This document shows, piece by piece, positions 7,525 through 16,000 of a DNA stretch of 21,865 bases. The translations under genes were made by a program, and so were the position numbers. Under the pieces are notes generated by a model. It saw only the letters and a program-made list of their open reading frames with translations, was not told the origin of the DNA and did no database searches. Origin of the DNA: UBA660 sp046704245 (GTDB lineage: Bacteria; Bacillota_I; Bacilli_A; RF39; UBA660); contig JBJKSD010000027.1 of the NCBI GenBank assembly GCA_046704245.1, positions 1 to 21,865 of the forward strand. Direction: 5' to 3'. Within the stretch, counting starts at the first letter, position 1; each line of letters starts with the position of its first letter.

Positions 7525-7551
7525 TTGAAAAAAATATATAGCTGTTATAAA
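7525..7551 (+). promoter_or_regulatory. Probable promoter of the tRNA-Val/cdd/tRNA-Lys unit
   Basis: TTGAAA at 7525-7530 and an extended -10 TGT-TATAAA (box 7546-7551) with a short 15-bp spacer lie between the last CRISPR repeat and tRNA-Val. The TG extension may compensate for the poor spacing. Confidence 0.5.
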
Positions 7552-7565
7552 ATATATATATCTTT

Positions 7566-7642
7566 GGATGATTAGCTCAGTTGGTTAGAGTGCTACTTTG
7601 ACGTAGTAGAGGTCGTAGGTTCGAATCCTACATCATCCACCA
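7566..7642 (+). tRNA. tRNA-Val (GAC)
   Basis: A complete 77-nt cloverleaf including encoded CCA (7640-7642). Acceptor GGATGAT/ATCATCC; T-arm GTAGG-TTCGAAT-CCTAC; anticodon stem CTACT/AGTAG enclosing TTGACGT, giving anticodon GAC for Val codons GTC/GTT. Base 37 is G, where A is usual for tRNA-Val. The D-stem closes with a G-T pair. Confidence 0.92.
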
Positions 7643-7670
7643 TATATTGTTTATACTAGAGGTGATTATT

Positions 7671-8051
7671 ATGGATATGAATTTAATAGAAAAAGCCTTA
7701 GAAGCTTCTAAGTATGCTTATACTCCTTATTCTCATTATCAAGTAGGAGCAGCTATATTAACTAAAGATAATAATATCTATACTGGATGTAATATCGAAA
7801 ATGCTTCATATGGATTAACTATATGTGCCGAAAGAGTAGCTATCTTTAAAGCTATATCTGAAGGAGAAAAAGAAATTAAAGCAATAGCTGTAATAACTAA
7901 TGATGAAGAATACGCTAAACCTTGTGGATCATGTTTACAAGTAATGGCTGAATTTATGAAAGATGATGCTACCATCATCTTAGCTAATAAAAATAAAGAA
8001 TATATCGTAAAGACTCTAAAAGAACTCTTACCAGAAGCTTTTAGATTATAA
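7671..8051 (+). CDS. cdd: Cytidine deaminase
   Basis: Zinc hydrolase converting cytidine and deoxycytidine to uridine and deoxyuridine in pyrimidine salvage, cytoplasmic. The 126-aa length is typical of the small tetrameric class. Zinc/catalytic motifs are C52-A-E54 (Cys ligand and proton-shuttling Glu) and P84-C-G-S-C88 (two Cys ligands). An N-terminal Y-T-P-Y-S-H-Y-Q-V-G-A-A and G-C-N-I-E-N-A-S-Y are family signatures. ATG 7671 is chosen because AGAGGTGAT (7658-7666) lies just upstream; the frame stays open to TTG 7647, which has no ribosome site and lies only a few bases after tRNA-Val. The gene sits between tRNA-Val and tRNA-Lys (6 bp after its stop) without an intervening terminator, so it is probably co-transcribed with both tRNAs. 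Confidence 0.96.
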   Translation: MDMNLIEKALEASKYAYTPYSHYQVGAAILTKDNNIYTGCNIENASYGLTICAERVAIFKAISEGEKEIKAIAVITNDEEYAKPCGSCLQVMAEFMKDDATIILANKNKEYIVKTLKELLPEAFRL

Positions 8052-8057
8052 CAACAT

Positions 8058-8133
8058 GTCTCGTTAGCTCAGCTGGTAGAGCAACTGACTCTTAATCAGT
8101 GGGTCATAGGTTCGAATCCTATACGGGACACCA
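8058..8133 (+). tRNA. tRNA-Lys (CTT)
   Basis: A 76-nt cloverleaf with encoded CCA. Acceptor GTCTCGT/ACGGGAC (one T-G pair), anticodon stem ACTGA/TCAGT around CTCTTAA (anticodon CTT), T-arm ATAGG-TTCGAAT-CCTAT. Its 3' half from the anticodon loop onward is duplicated in degraded form at 12251-12294, across the R-M genes. Confidence 0.95.
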
Positions 8134-8145
8134 ATTAGGAGATTA

Positions 8146-8175
8146 AAAGATTGTGATAAATCACAATCTTTTTTT
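8146..8175 (+). terminator. Intrinsic terminator after tRNA-Lys
   Basis: Perfect 11-bp stem AAAGATTGTGA/TCACAATCTTT with loop TAAA, continuing into a run of seven T at 8169-8175. It ends the tRNA-Val/cdd/tRNA-Lys unit. Confidence 0.9.
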
Positions 8176-8180
8176 GGTGG

Positions 8181-8254
8181 TTAAGAGTATATATAAATAA
8201 TTTTTATTCTTTGGATAATTTACTCTTAAATAAATATTTAAAAAATGTTATAAT
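8181..8254 (+). promoter_or_regulatory. mod-res promoter with flanking inverted repeat
   Basis: Extended -10 TGT-TATAAT (box 8249-8254) upstream of mod. The -35 region around 8226 is weak (TTAAAT). A perfect 9-bp inverted repeat, TTAAGAGTA (8181-8189) and TACTCTTAA (8221-8229), flanks a 31-bp AT-rich stretch. Its right arm overlaps the -35 position, so it could be an operator pair. No regulator gene is adjacent. The -10 call is firm; the operator role is inference. Confidence 0.5.
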
Positions 8255-8277
8255 AAATTAGAAGTGAGGTATCTGTT

Positions 8278-9927
8278 ATGGTTACTAATTTATCTAAAAT
8301 TAAAAGAGATAAAATGCTAGACTGTATTAAACAAATAAAAAATTACGTCAATAATAATGAAGAACTTTTAAAAAATCTATCTTTAATTGAGTATGAATTA
8401 ACAAAGAAAAAATATGGTTTAGTATGGGAAGAGCATCAAGAAAATGTTGATAAAGAATTAGAAACTAAGATACCTATATTTATAGAAAAAAAGAATTTTG
8501 AAATTATAAATAACGAAAATGATAAATTTAATTTTCTTCTAGAAGGAGATAACTTACATAGCCTATACCTTTTAGAAAAAACCCATAAAGGTAGGATTGA
8601 TTTGATTTATATTGATCCCCCATATAATACTGGAGCAAAAACATGGAAATATAATAATGATTATATAGACTCAAATGATGTTTTTTCACATAGTAAATGG
8701 ATTAGTATGATGAATATAAGATTAATAAGAGCAAAAAAATTATTAAAAGAGGATGGAGCACTTATATGTGCAATTGACGAAAACGAATTATCTACCCTAG
8801 GGCTCTTACTAGATGAAATTTTTGGCCAAAGTTACGAAATTCATTGTATAACTATTGTTCACAATCCTAGAGGAGTTCAAGGGAAAAATTTTTCTTACAC
8901 ACATGAATATGCGTATTTTGTATTTAAAAAAGGTAAGAAAATAATAGGTGATAGAAAAATTGATGATACAGATATTGATTGGAGAAATTTGAGAGATAAT
9001 GGTGGGGAAAGCTTGAGAACAAGCGCAAAAAATTGTTTTTATCCTATTATAGTCAAAAATTCTAAAATAATTGGGTTTGGTGATGTGGTAAAGAATACTA
9101 TTCATCCACAACAAATAGAATATATAGATGATAAAATATATGTTTATCCTATTGACAAACAAGGCGTTGAAAGAAAATGGCGATATGCTCGGCAAAGTGT
9201 TGAAAAAATAAAAGATTTACTTAAGGTAAACACAAAAAATAATAATGTTGAAATATTAATTGGCAAAAATTTTGGAAGTTATAAAACTGTTTGGGTTGAT
9301 TCAAAATATGATGCTAATGAATATGGGAAAAAAATATTAAATAATCTCGTTAAAAATAATAACTTTGATTTTCCTAAATCTTTATATAATGTTTATGATT
9401 GTTTATACGCTATAATAGGGAATAGAAAGAATGCAATAGTATTAGATTATTTTGCCGGTTCAGGGACAACGGGACATGCAGTAGAATTAATGAACAGCGA
9501 AGATAATGGTAATAGAAAATATATTTTATGTACCAATAATGAAAATAATATTTGTGAAGAAGTTACATATCAAAGAATTAAAGCAATAACCAAATCAAAT
9601 TTAAAATATTACAAAACAGCATTTATTCCTAAAAAGAATAATGATAAGGAAAATTTGCGAGAAAATTTATTAAAGAATATTAAAAGTTTAATTCAATTAG
9701 AAAACGGAATAAATATTACCGATGGAACCATAAAAGTATTACTTACAGAAAAATTAGTTGATGAATTTAGTGATAATAATGGAGCTATTAGAAAATGTGA
9801 AAAGTTATATATTTCCTCTGATGTATTACTAACTAAGAGGCAAGAAGAAATTTTTGAAAATAATAATATTGAGGTATATAATATTCCTGAATATTACTTT
9901 TCAAAGGAAATAATGGAGGTAGAGTAA
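8278..9927 (+). CDS. mod: Type III restriction-modification DNA methyltransferase (Mod)
   Basis: N6-adenine methyltransferase that recognises the target site, protects host DNA, and forms the specificity subunit of the type III complex with Res. The 549-aa product has beta-class motif order: catalytic D113-P-P-Y116 (D-P-P-Y-N-T-G) in the first half and the SAM-binding F392-A-G-S-G-T-T398 later. Residues about 150-380 between them should hold the target recognition domain; this is the part that varies between alleles. The N-terminal ~100 residues, with L-L-E-G-D-N-L-H-S-L-Y-L-L just before the catalytic motif, are typical of Mod proteins. ATG 8278 has GTGAGGT at 8264-8270. The stop lies 1 bp before the res start, so the two genes form one operon. 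No homopolymer or short tandem repeat of the phase-variable kind stands out near the 5' end. Confidence 0.93.
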   Translation: MVTNLSKIKRDKMLDCIKQIKNYVNNNEELLKNLSLIEYELTKKKYGLVWEEHQENVDKELETKIPIFIEKKNFEIINNENDKFNFLLEGDNLHSLYLLEKTHKGRIDLIYIDPPYNTGAKTWKYNNDYIDSNDVFSHSKWISMMNIRLIRAKKLLKEDGALICAIDENELSTLGLLLDEIFGQSYEIHCITIVHNPRGVQGKNFSYTHEYAYFVFKKGKKIIGDRKIDDTDIDWRNLRDNGGESLRTSAKNCFYPIIVKNSKIIGFGDVVKNTIHPQQIEYIDDKIYVYPIDKQGVERKWRYARQSVEKIKDLLKVNTKNNNVEILIGKNFGSYKTVWVDSKYDANEYGKKILNNLVKNNNFDFPKSLYNVYDCLYAIIGNRKNAIVLDYFAGSGTTGHAVELMNSEDNGNRKYILCTNNENNICEEVTYQRIKAITKSNLKYYKTAFIPKKNNDKENLRENLLKNIKSLIQLENGINITDGTIKVLLTEKLVDEFSDNNGAIRKCEKLYISSDVLLTKRQEEIFENNNIEVYNIPEYYFSKEIMEVE

Positions 9928-9928
9928 T

Positions 9929-12133
9929 ATGGTAGGAATAACATTAAAAAATTTTCAAATAGATTGTGTAAATAATTTATTAGATGCAACTTCAGTTGGT
10001 TTAAAAAAAGAAATATTAGTTCAGGCTCCAACTGGTAGTGGAAAAACAATAATATTAATTAATTATATTGAAGAATATTTAATGGATGATGAGCAAACAA
10101 TATTTATTTGGCTTACTCCTGGTAAAGGGGATTTGGAAGAACAAAGTCGAAAGAAAATGATGAAATATACTCCGAAATTAAATACAAAGGATATTTCAGA
10201 AGTTTTATTACATGGTTTCGAGGCTAAAGATATAGCTTTTATAAACTGGGAAACAATAACTAAAAAAGGTAATAATGCCATTAAGGAAGCTGAAAGAAAA
10301 AATTTATTTGATAGAATTGATGAAGCTCATAATCTTGGTTTTAAATTTATTATTATTATCGATGAAGAACATTTAAATAAAACAATAAAAGCTGATGCAA
10401 TTATTCAATATATAAAGGCAGATTATATTATACGAGTTTCAGCAACTACTAAAAAGAATAAAGAAGCGGAATATATAGAAATTAATGAATTGGATGTAAT
10501 TAATGAAGGTTTAATTACAAAAGCTTTATATATAAATGAAGGTGTAGAGAATAATGTTATATTAAAAGATGAACATTCATATTTATTAGATTTGGCAATT
10601 AACAAACAAAAAACAATAAGAAAAGAATATATATCAAAAGATATTTCTATTAATCCACTGATAATTATTCAAATACCAAATAATTCAGCTGATTTTTTAA
10701 AAAAAATAGAGAACATATTGGAAGAAAAAGGATATTCATATAAAAATAAAACATTAGCAAAGTGGTTAGCAGATCCGAAAGGAAAAGAAAATATTGAAAA
10801 TATAGAAGACAATGAAGCTGAGCCAATTATCTTGATTATGAAACAAGCAATATCAACTGGTTGGGATTGCCCAAGGGCTAAAGTTCTTGTAAAGCTTAGA
10901 GATAATATGAATGAAGATTTTGAAACCCAAACTATTGGTAGAATAAGAAGAATGCCTCAAGGAAAGCATTATGATAATATATTATTGGATAATTGTTACC
11001 TATATACTTTTGACAATAAATATAGTGAAACTGTAAAGCAAGAATTGGGGAAAAATGCATATGATGTAAAATTAGTCTTTTTAAGAAAAGAATTTAAGGA
11101 TTTTTCTTTAATTAAAGAATATAAAAATAATCAAAACGATGGTTTTGGTGATAGAGAGGCATTTCAAGTTATATATAAATATTTCATTGAAAAATACAAA
11201 CTTTCTGCAAATAAAAAACAAAACCAAACTGTTTTAGAGAATAATGGCTATATTTTTGGTAATGTTTTAAATAATAAAATTTTACAGGATAAGATTGTCC
11301 AGCTTGATTCAGAAGAATTAGGAAAAGCAAATCGAATTAAAGTTTCTTCAATTGTTAATACACATAAAAACGGTATTGATTTAAGGCATTCAATAGGTAT
11401 TATTAGCACTAAAATTGGTATGCGCTACGATAAAACAAGAGCTATATTAGAAAGGTTATTTTTAAAAAGGACTTTATTTGATAAAAAGTTTTTAAATTTA
11501 TCTTTAATAGATTTTTATACATTTATAATAAACAATACGGAATTATTAAAATATGATTTTTTAGAAGCTGTATCACAAAAATCAGTTCAATTACAATTCA
11601 AATTTAACGAAATACGTGAAGAAAAATTTAAATTTCCAGAAATGGGGATTGTACGATATGATCCAGAAATGCGAGATACTACAATAATGAAAAAAAATGT
11701 CTATAGTTCATATCCATCAAGTTCTCAAAAATCAAATAGTGAAAAAATGTTTGAATTTTATATTGAAAATAATAACTCAATAAAATGGTATTATAAAAAC
11801 GGAGAATTATCCCAAGAATATTTTTCAATAATATATAAGGATGCTGTAAACAAAAATTGGAGTTTTTATCCAGATTATATTATATGTGATAAAAATAATA
11901 ATATATGGATTATAGAAACCAAGGGAGGAGAAGATTCTTCGGGTCGTTCAAAAAATATAGATATAAAGGTTGAAAATAAATTTGAGGCATTAAAACGTTA
12001 TTGTAATTTATATGGATTAAAATGGGCATTTTTAAGAGAATATGATAAGAATAATCGATTGTATTTATGTAATACAAAATATACTGAAAGAATGGAATCA
12101 GAAAACTGGATTTTAATTGATAAAATATTTTAG
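9929..12133 (+). CDS. res: Type III restriction enzyme, helicase-nuclease subunit (Res)
   Basis: ATP-dependent subunit that translocates or diffuses from unmodified sites and cuts DNA with Mod. The 734-aa protein shows superfamily 2 helicase motifs: Walker A A33-P-T-G-S-G-K-T40, DEAH-like D145-E-E-H148, S-A-T in R-V-S-A-T-T, and the later I-S-T-G-W-D-C-P-R-A and T-I-G-R-I-R-R-M-P (arginine-finger motif VI). The C-terminus has a PD-(D/E)xK nuclease signature, P648-D649 with E663-T-K665, as in type III Res proteins. At 734 aa it is shorter than many Res subunits (about 900-1000 aa), but all core motifs remain, so it is probably functional. The start follows the mod stop by 1 bp, with GGAGG at 9914-9918 inside the mod end. 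Confidence 0.92.
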   Translation: MVGITLKNFQIDCVNNLLDATSVGLKKEILVQAPTGSGKTIILINYIEEYLMDDEQTIFIWLTPGKGDLEEQSRKKMMKYTPKLNTKDISEVLLHGFEAKDIAFINWETITKKGNNAIKEAERKNLFDRIDEAHNLGFKFIIIIDEEHLNKTIKADAIIQYIKADYIIRVSATTKKNKEAEYIEINELDVINEGLITKALYINEGVENNVILKDEHSYLLDLAINKQKTIRKEYISKDISINPLIIIQIPNNSADFLKKIENILEEKGYSYKNKTLAKWLADPKGKENIENIEDNEAEPIILIMKQAISTGWDCPRAKVLVKLRDNMNEDFETQTIGRIRRMPQGKHYDNILLDNCYLYTFDNKYSETVKQELGKNAYDVKLVFLRKEFKDFSLIKEYKNNQNDGFGDREAFQVIYKYFIEKYKLSANKKQNQTVLENNGYIFGNVLNNKILQDKIVQLDSEELGKANRIKVSSIVNTHKNGIDLRHSIGIISTKIGMRYDKTRAILERLFLKRTLFDKKFLNLSLIDFYTFIINNTELLKYDFLEAVSQKSVQLQFKFNEIREEKFKFPEMGIVRYDPEMRDTTIMKKNVYSSYPSSSQKSNSEKMFEFYIENNNSIKWYYKNGELSQEYFSIIYKDAVNKNWSFYPDYIICDKNNNIWIIETKGGEDSSGRSKNIDIKVENKFEALKRYCNLYGLKWAFLREYDKNNRLYLCNTKYTERMESENWILIDKIF

Positions 12134-12250
12134 AAATGGGAAATATATAGGGGAAAAGTGCCGCATCAGAAAAAATATAAAATAAAATTAGCATTTCTTA
12201 ATAAACATAATGCTTTATAATAAAATAATGCAAATCATAGCTTTTAAAAT
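12134..12250. other. Non-coding gap after res
   Basis: The first part of the 317-bp gap between res and the next gene. It holds no credible coding frame. A weak AGCATT/AATGCT stem-loop (around 12190-12215) could slow transcription but lacks a T-run. The rest of the gap carries the tRNA-Lys remnant, a terminator, a promoter and a leader hairpin, listed separately. Confidence 0.6.
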
Positions 12251-12294
12251 TCTTAATTAGTTGGTCATAGGTTCGGATTCTATACGGGGCACCA
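12251..12294 (+). pseudogene. Degraded 3' half of tRNA-Lys (attachment-site-like repeat)
   Basis: Aligns without gaps to the intact tRNA-Lys gene from the anticodon loop to CCA (8090-8133): 39 of 44 bases are identical. It has no acceptor 5' strand, D-arm or anticodon 5' stem, so it cannot be a working tRNA. The similarity runs on into the downstream terminator region (AGATTAAAAGATT). A direct repeat covering exactly anticodon loop to 3' end is the usual product of tyrosine-recombinase integration into a tRNA gene; here the element would contain mod and res. The five mismatches suggest an old event, and no integrase is present. Confidence 0.85.
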
Positions 12295-12307
12295 TATTAG
12301 AAGATTA

Positions 12308-12333
12308 AAAGATTACAAGAGATTGTAATCTTT
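12308..12333 (+). terminator. Hairpin terminator after the tRNA-Lys remnant
   Basis: Perfect 11-bp stem AAAGATTACAA/TTGTAATCTTT with loop GAGA. The T-run is short (TTT, then AATTT). It corresponds in position to the terminator behind the intact tRNA-Lys at 8146-8175. Confidence 0.7.
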
Positions 12334-12378
12334 AATTTAAAATAATTAATATAAAATGTATCGAAATTAATAGAAATA

Positions 12379-12430
12379 TGCTATAATTTAGTTGCAAGTA
12401 AGTAGTACATAATTTTTGTACTATTTTTTT
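12379..12430 (+). promoter_or_regulatory. Promoter and terminator-like leader hairpin of the wHTH-KAP cassette
   Basis: Extended -10 TGC-TATAAT (TG 12379-12380, box 12382-12387); no clear -35. Transcription would start near 12394. Directly downstream is a hairpin TAGTACA (12403-12409) / TGTACTA (12417-12423), extendable outward by two pairs and followed by T7 (12424-12430), 20 bp before the first gene. This resembles a conditional terminator (attenuator) in the leader, or the 3' end of a very short RNA. Confidence 0.6.
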
Positions 12431-12450
12431 AAGAATTATAGTAGAAAAGA

Positions 12451-12930
12451 GTGAGATGTTTTATAAAAGGGAGTAGATTAAAATTAAATTTTAAAAATTT
12501 AGAAAAAAGAAAAGATAATTCTACACATGAGATTAATATTAAGAAAGATTTACTTGAAGTTTTATCATTTTTACAAGAACAATATATTAATAATCCGGAA
12601 AAATTTTTTTCTGCAACAGAACTTTCTCAACAAACTAATAAGCCTAAACATATGATCTATGATATTATATATATTTTAAATAAGAAATTAATGTTAATTA
12701 AAAGCGGCAAAAATGAGTATAGAATAAGTTTTGAAGGAGTTTTATATCTTGAAGATATACTTGAAGATATTAAACAGTTTAAATTAAATAAAATGGCAAT
12801 TATCATATCTTTAGGAGCTTTTTCGATAACAGCACTAAATATTTTTGATGATCCTGGTATAAAAATAATATCTTTACTTTTAACTTTTATTATAATCTGG
12901 GCAGTAGATAAAGTAATGAGGCAAAAATAA
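12451..12930 (+). CDS. Winged-helix protein with two C-terminal membrane helices
   Basis: A 159-aa protein I cannot assign to a named family. Residues about 52-100 look like a winged helix: F-F-S-A-T-E-L-S-Q-Q-T-N-K-P-K-H-M-I-Y-D-I-I-Y-I-L (helix-turn-helix), then a K-S-G-K-N-E-Y-R-I-S wing and an F-E-G-V-L-Y-L-E-D-I-L helix. Two hydrophobic segments (about 115-132 and 137-152), split by D-D-P-G, could form a membrane hairpin. The N-terminal ~30 residues are Lys/Arg-rich. The GTG start at 12451 is the only plausible one in frame and lacks a strong ribosome site (GAAAAGA upstream). It precedes the KAP NTPase by 99 bp on the same strand, without a terminator, so the two are probably expressed together. 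It could be a membrane-tethered regulator or a sensor partner of the NTPase; neither can be shown from sequence. Confidence 0.7.
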   Translation: MRCFIKGSRLKLNFKNLEKRKDNSTHEINIKKDLLEVLSFLQEQYINNPEKFFSATELSQQTNKPKHMIYDIIYILNKKLMLIKSGKNEYRISFEGVLYLEDILEDIKQFKLNKMAIIISLGAFSITALNIFDDPGIKIISLLLTFIIIWAVDKVMRQK

Positions 12931-13029
12931 ATTAACATCTTATATTAAAACGATATAGGGTGATTCTAATCATTTTAAAACAAGAAAAAAATGTGCATTA
13001 TTTTTAAAATGTTTTTGGAGGTAAAAGTA

Positions 13030-16000
13030 GTGAAAAAAAAGAATAATATAAAACAATTAGATGATTTTTATATTAAAGACGAGGCATTTTCAAATATTGA
13101 TAAGGATTTTTTTAGGTACAAAGATCAATCTGAAAATATAATTGATATAATTTGTAAAGGAAATTTTACCCCTCCATATAATATTGCAATTATTGGAAAA
13201 TGGGGAATAGGAAAAACAACATTAATTAATTTTATAAAACCTAAAATTAATAATAAATTCCACATCATAGAAATAAGTGCTTGGAAATATGAAAAAGAAG
13301 CAATACGAAAAGTATTTTTAAAAAGAGTTCACGAAGGCCTAACAAAAAGAAAAAACACTACTTTTGATATGGTAAAAGATTTTTTCTTTCAAATTTTTGA
13401 GAGTTCTAATAAAAAGGGAAAATTAAAGACTATTATTCGCAAATGGAAATGTGAATTAATTACAATAATTCTTTTTTCGATAGCTTTATATTTAATACCT
13501 GCTTTTATAGATAATGTATTTTTAAATAGTAGTTTTATTTTTAGATGGAAAGATGTTCCGCATTATATATTTACAGCAATATCAGGATATATCCATTCTT
13601 TATATTTAACACTTACAATTCCAACCTTATTTAGTATTTTTATAGTTATTATTGATAAAATGCAGCGAGGGATGATTTCAGTAAATATTCTTGAAACATC
13701 TGATGATTATGAAACTTTGCTTAAAAAACATTTTGATAATATGTCACGACAAAATAAAAATAAACCAATAGTTGTTATATTAGATGATATAGATAGGCTT
13801 AGTATGGAAAGTATTCGTCAGGCTTTGGATGCAATAAAAACTTTTATGGACTTAAAAAATTTTATTTTTATAGTCCCATTCGATGATAGCATAATTAAGG
13901 AAGCGTTAGATAGAAGAGCTTCGGGATTGTCTGAGGAAGAAAGAATAATTAAAAGTGAATTAATATTAGATAAATTATTTCAATTTAAAGTATATCTTCC
14001 TCCAATATTACCCAGAAATTTAAAAAAATATGCTCTTGAAATGGCTCTAGATTCTGTGTCAGGATTAGTTAAAATGTGTGGGGAAGATAATTTTAGAATA
14101 CTTATGAAAGATATTTTAATACATAATAGTATTTATACTCCAAGGCAAATAAAAAAAATAATAAATATTTTTGCAAATAATCTAATAACAATGAAAAAAC
14201 GAACAGAAGCGCAGAGTGTAGAAAATGATTTGTTAGACCTTGAGGGATTAAAAATTTTAGCTAAGGTTTCGGTTTTACAGGCCGATTTTAATGAGTTTTA
14301 TGATGCTTTATTTATTAATTCAGGATTGATTGAAGAAGCCCTAGAAGCTCATTACTATCCCAAAGAGTATAATTCTTTACAGATAGGGCTAAAGCGTTTT
14401 TTTGAAAAATCAGATGAAGACAGAAAAGGATATATAAAAAAAGAATATGAACCACTTATTAATTTTTTAAAGGATACAACCACTGTTTCTAGTAGAAGAA
14501 TTTCTGCATACTTATTTTTGAATCAAGATGAATATAGTATAAAGTATAGTTCGGAAGTTAGTGAGCGTATAACAAATGCAGTTGAAAGTGGGAATGATAT
14601 TACTGTAAAAAGGATATTAGAGGAATATAAAAATATTAATGAAGATCTATTTATATGTATCTTAGAAGAAAGTGAATCAACAAATTTAGCAAAAGTTTTA
14701 TTTGTAATGTATAAAATTATAGACCAACTTAATTTCATTTCAGAAAACTTATATAATCTTATTTCTAGAAAGACAGATGAACTTTTTAAATTAAATTATA
14801 CTTTTGAGGATTGTTTACAATTATCTTTTGATTCAATTTTTCAGGTTCATATAAATTCCAGTTTAAAAAACAGTAGTGAGAATTTACTAGAAAAACATAT
14901 GAATTTATATTTTTTAGATTTAGAAAGAACAAAAAAAGAATTTTTACCGATGATAAGTAAAATATTACAATCAAACGATAATATTAGTAAAAGTCTGAAA
15001 ATATACATAAAAAAAATTTTAATTAGTAAGATTTTTGATGAAAAAACTTTCCAATTAGATGAGGTAATAAATAGTATTCCAGAAATCTCAAAGGAGAATA
15101 TTATTACGGACTATATCGATTTTGACTTTTTAGATAAAACCTGCCAATATATTATTGAAAATCCTGATAGTCTAGAAGTAAAAGTATGGTTTGAAAAATG
15201 TTTTAGTTTATTTTATTCAGAACCATTAATATTTGATAGATTGTTACACCTAATAATAAGATTTTATGAAAAGAAAGAACTACTTTCTTATGCTAATTCA
15301 ATTATTATAAAACATATAAATAGATTAAAAGAAAATGAAAAATATACTATATTAAGAAATATTGCAACTTATGATGAATATGCAGGAATTAGTAATGATA
15401 TTGTAACGATAATTCAAAAATTAGATTTAAACATTATTGAAGAAGAAAAAGATTATTTTATTATGGCGTTTGACAAACTCCTTATATTAAATATTAATAT
15501 AACACCATTAATAAAAAATTTAACTGATGAAGAAATATTTTTAATACCGAAAACAATAGATAATATTTTAATTAAAAGTTTGAAAGTAGAGACATATGAT
15601 TCTTTAATACTCAAATTAAAACAAAATATAAATAACGAAAACATTTTAACATATATTAGTAATTTAAAAAATTACATTTCGCATATAAAAGAGCAAGAAT
15701 ATATTTTTAATAGAGTTCATCAAAGTGTTAAAAATATAATTGATATAAAAAATGAAAAGATGAAAGAAGCATTTAACAAATTTGTTGTTGAAAATTTAAT
15801 CCCTCAAATTGAGCCAAATGGTAAGATAATAATAGAACTATCAAATATAATAATAGTTATTAGGAAAATTTTATATATTGAAAACGCATCTTTATTTATT
15901 AATAAATTATTAGAAATTTCTTTACCAATTGAATTTAACACAACAATAAAAGTTATTTTGATGTTTAAAGATTCATTAGATATTGAAACAATTAAAAAAA

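Noticed and set aside
8809..9195. 128-codon - strand frame inside mod
   Set aside because: It lies opposite a strongly supported coding region, has no ribosome site or family signature, and is expected in AT-rich DNA.
12251..12294. A second functional tRNA-Lys gene
   Set aside because: The 5' half is missing and five positions have changed, so no cloverleaf can form.
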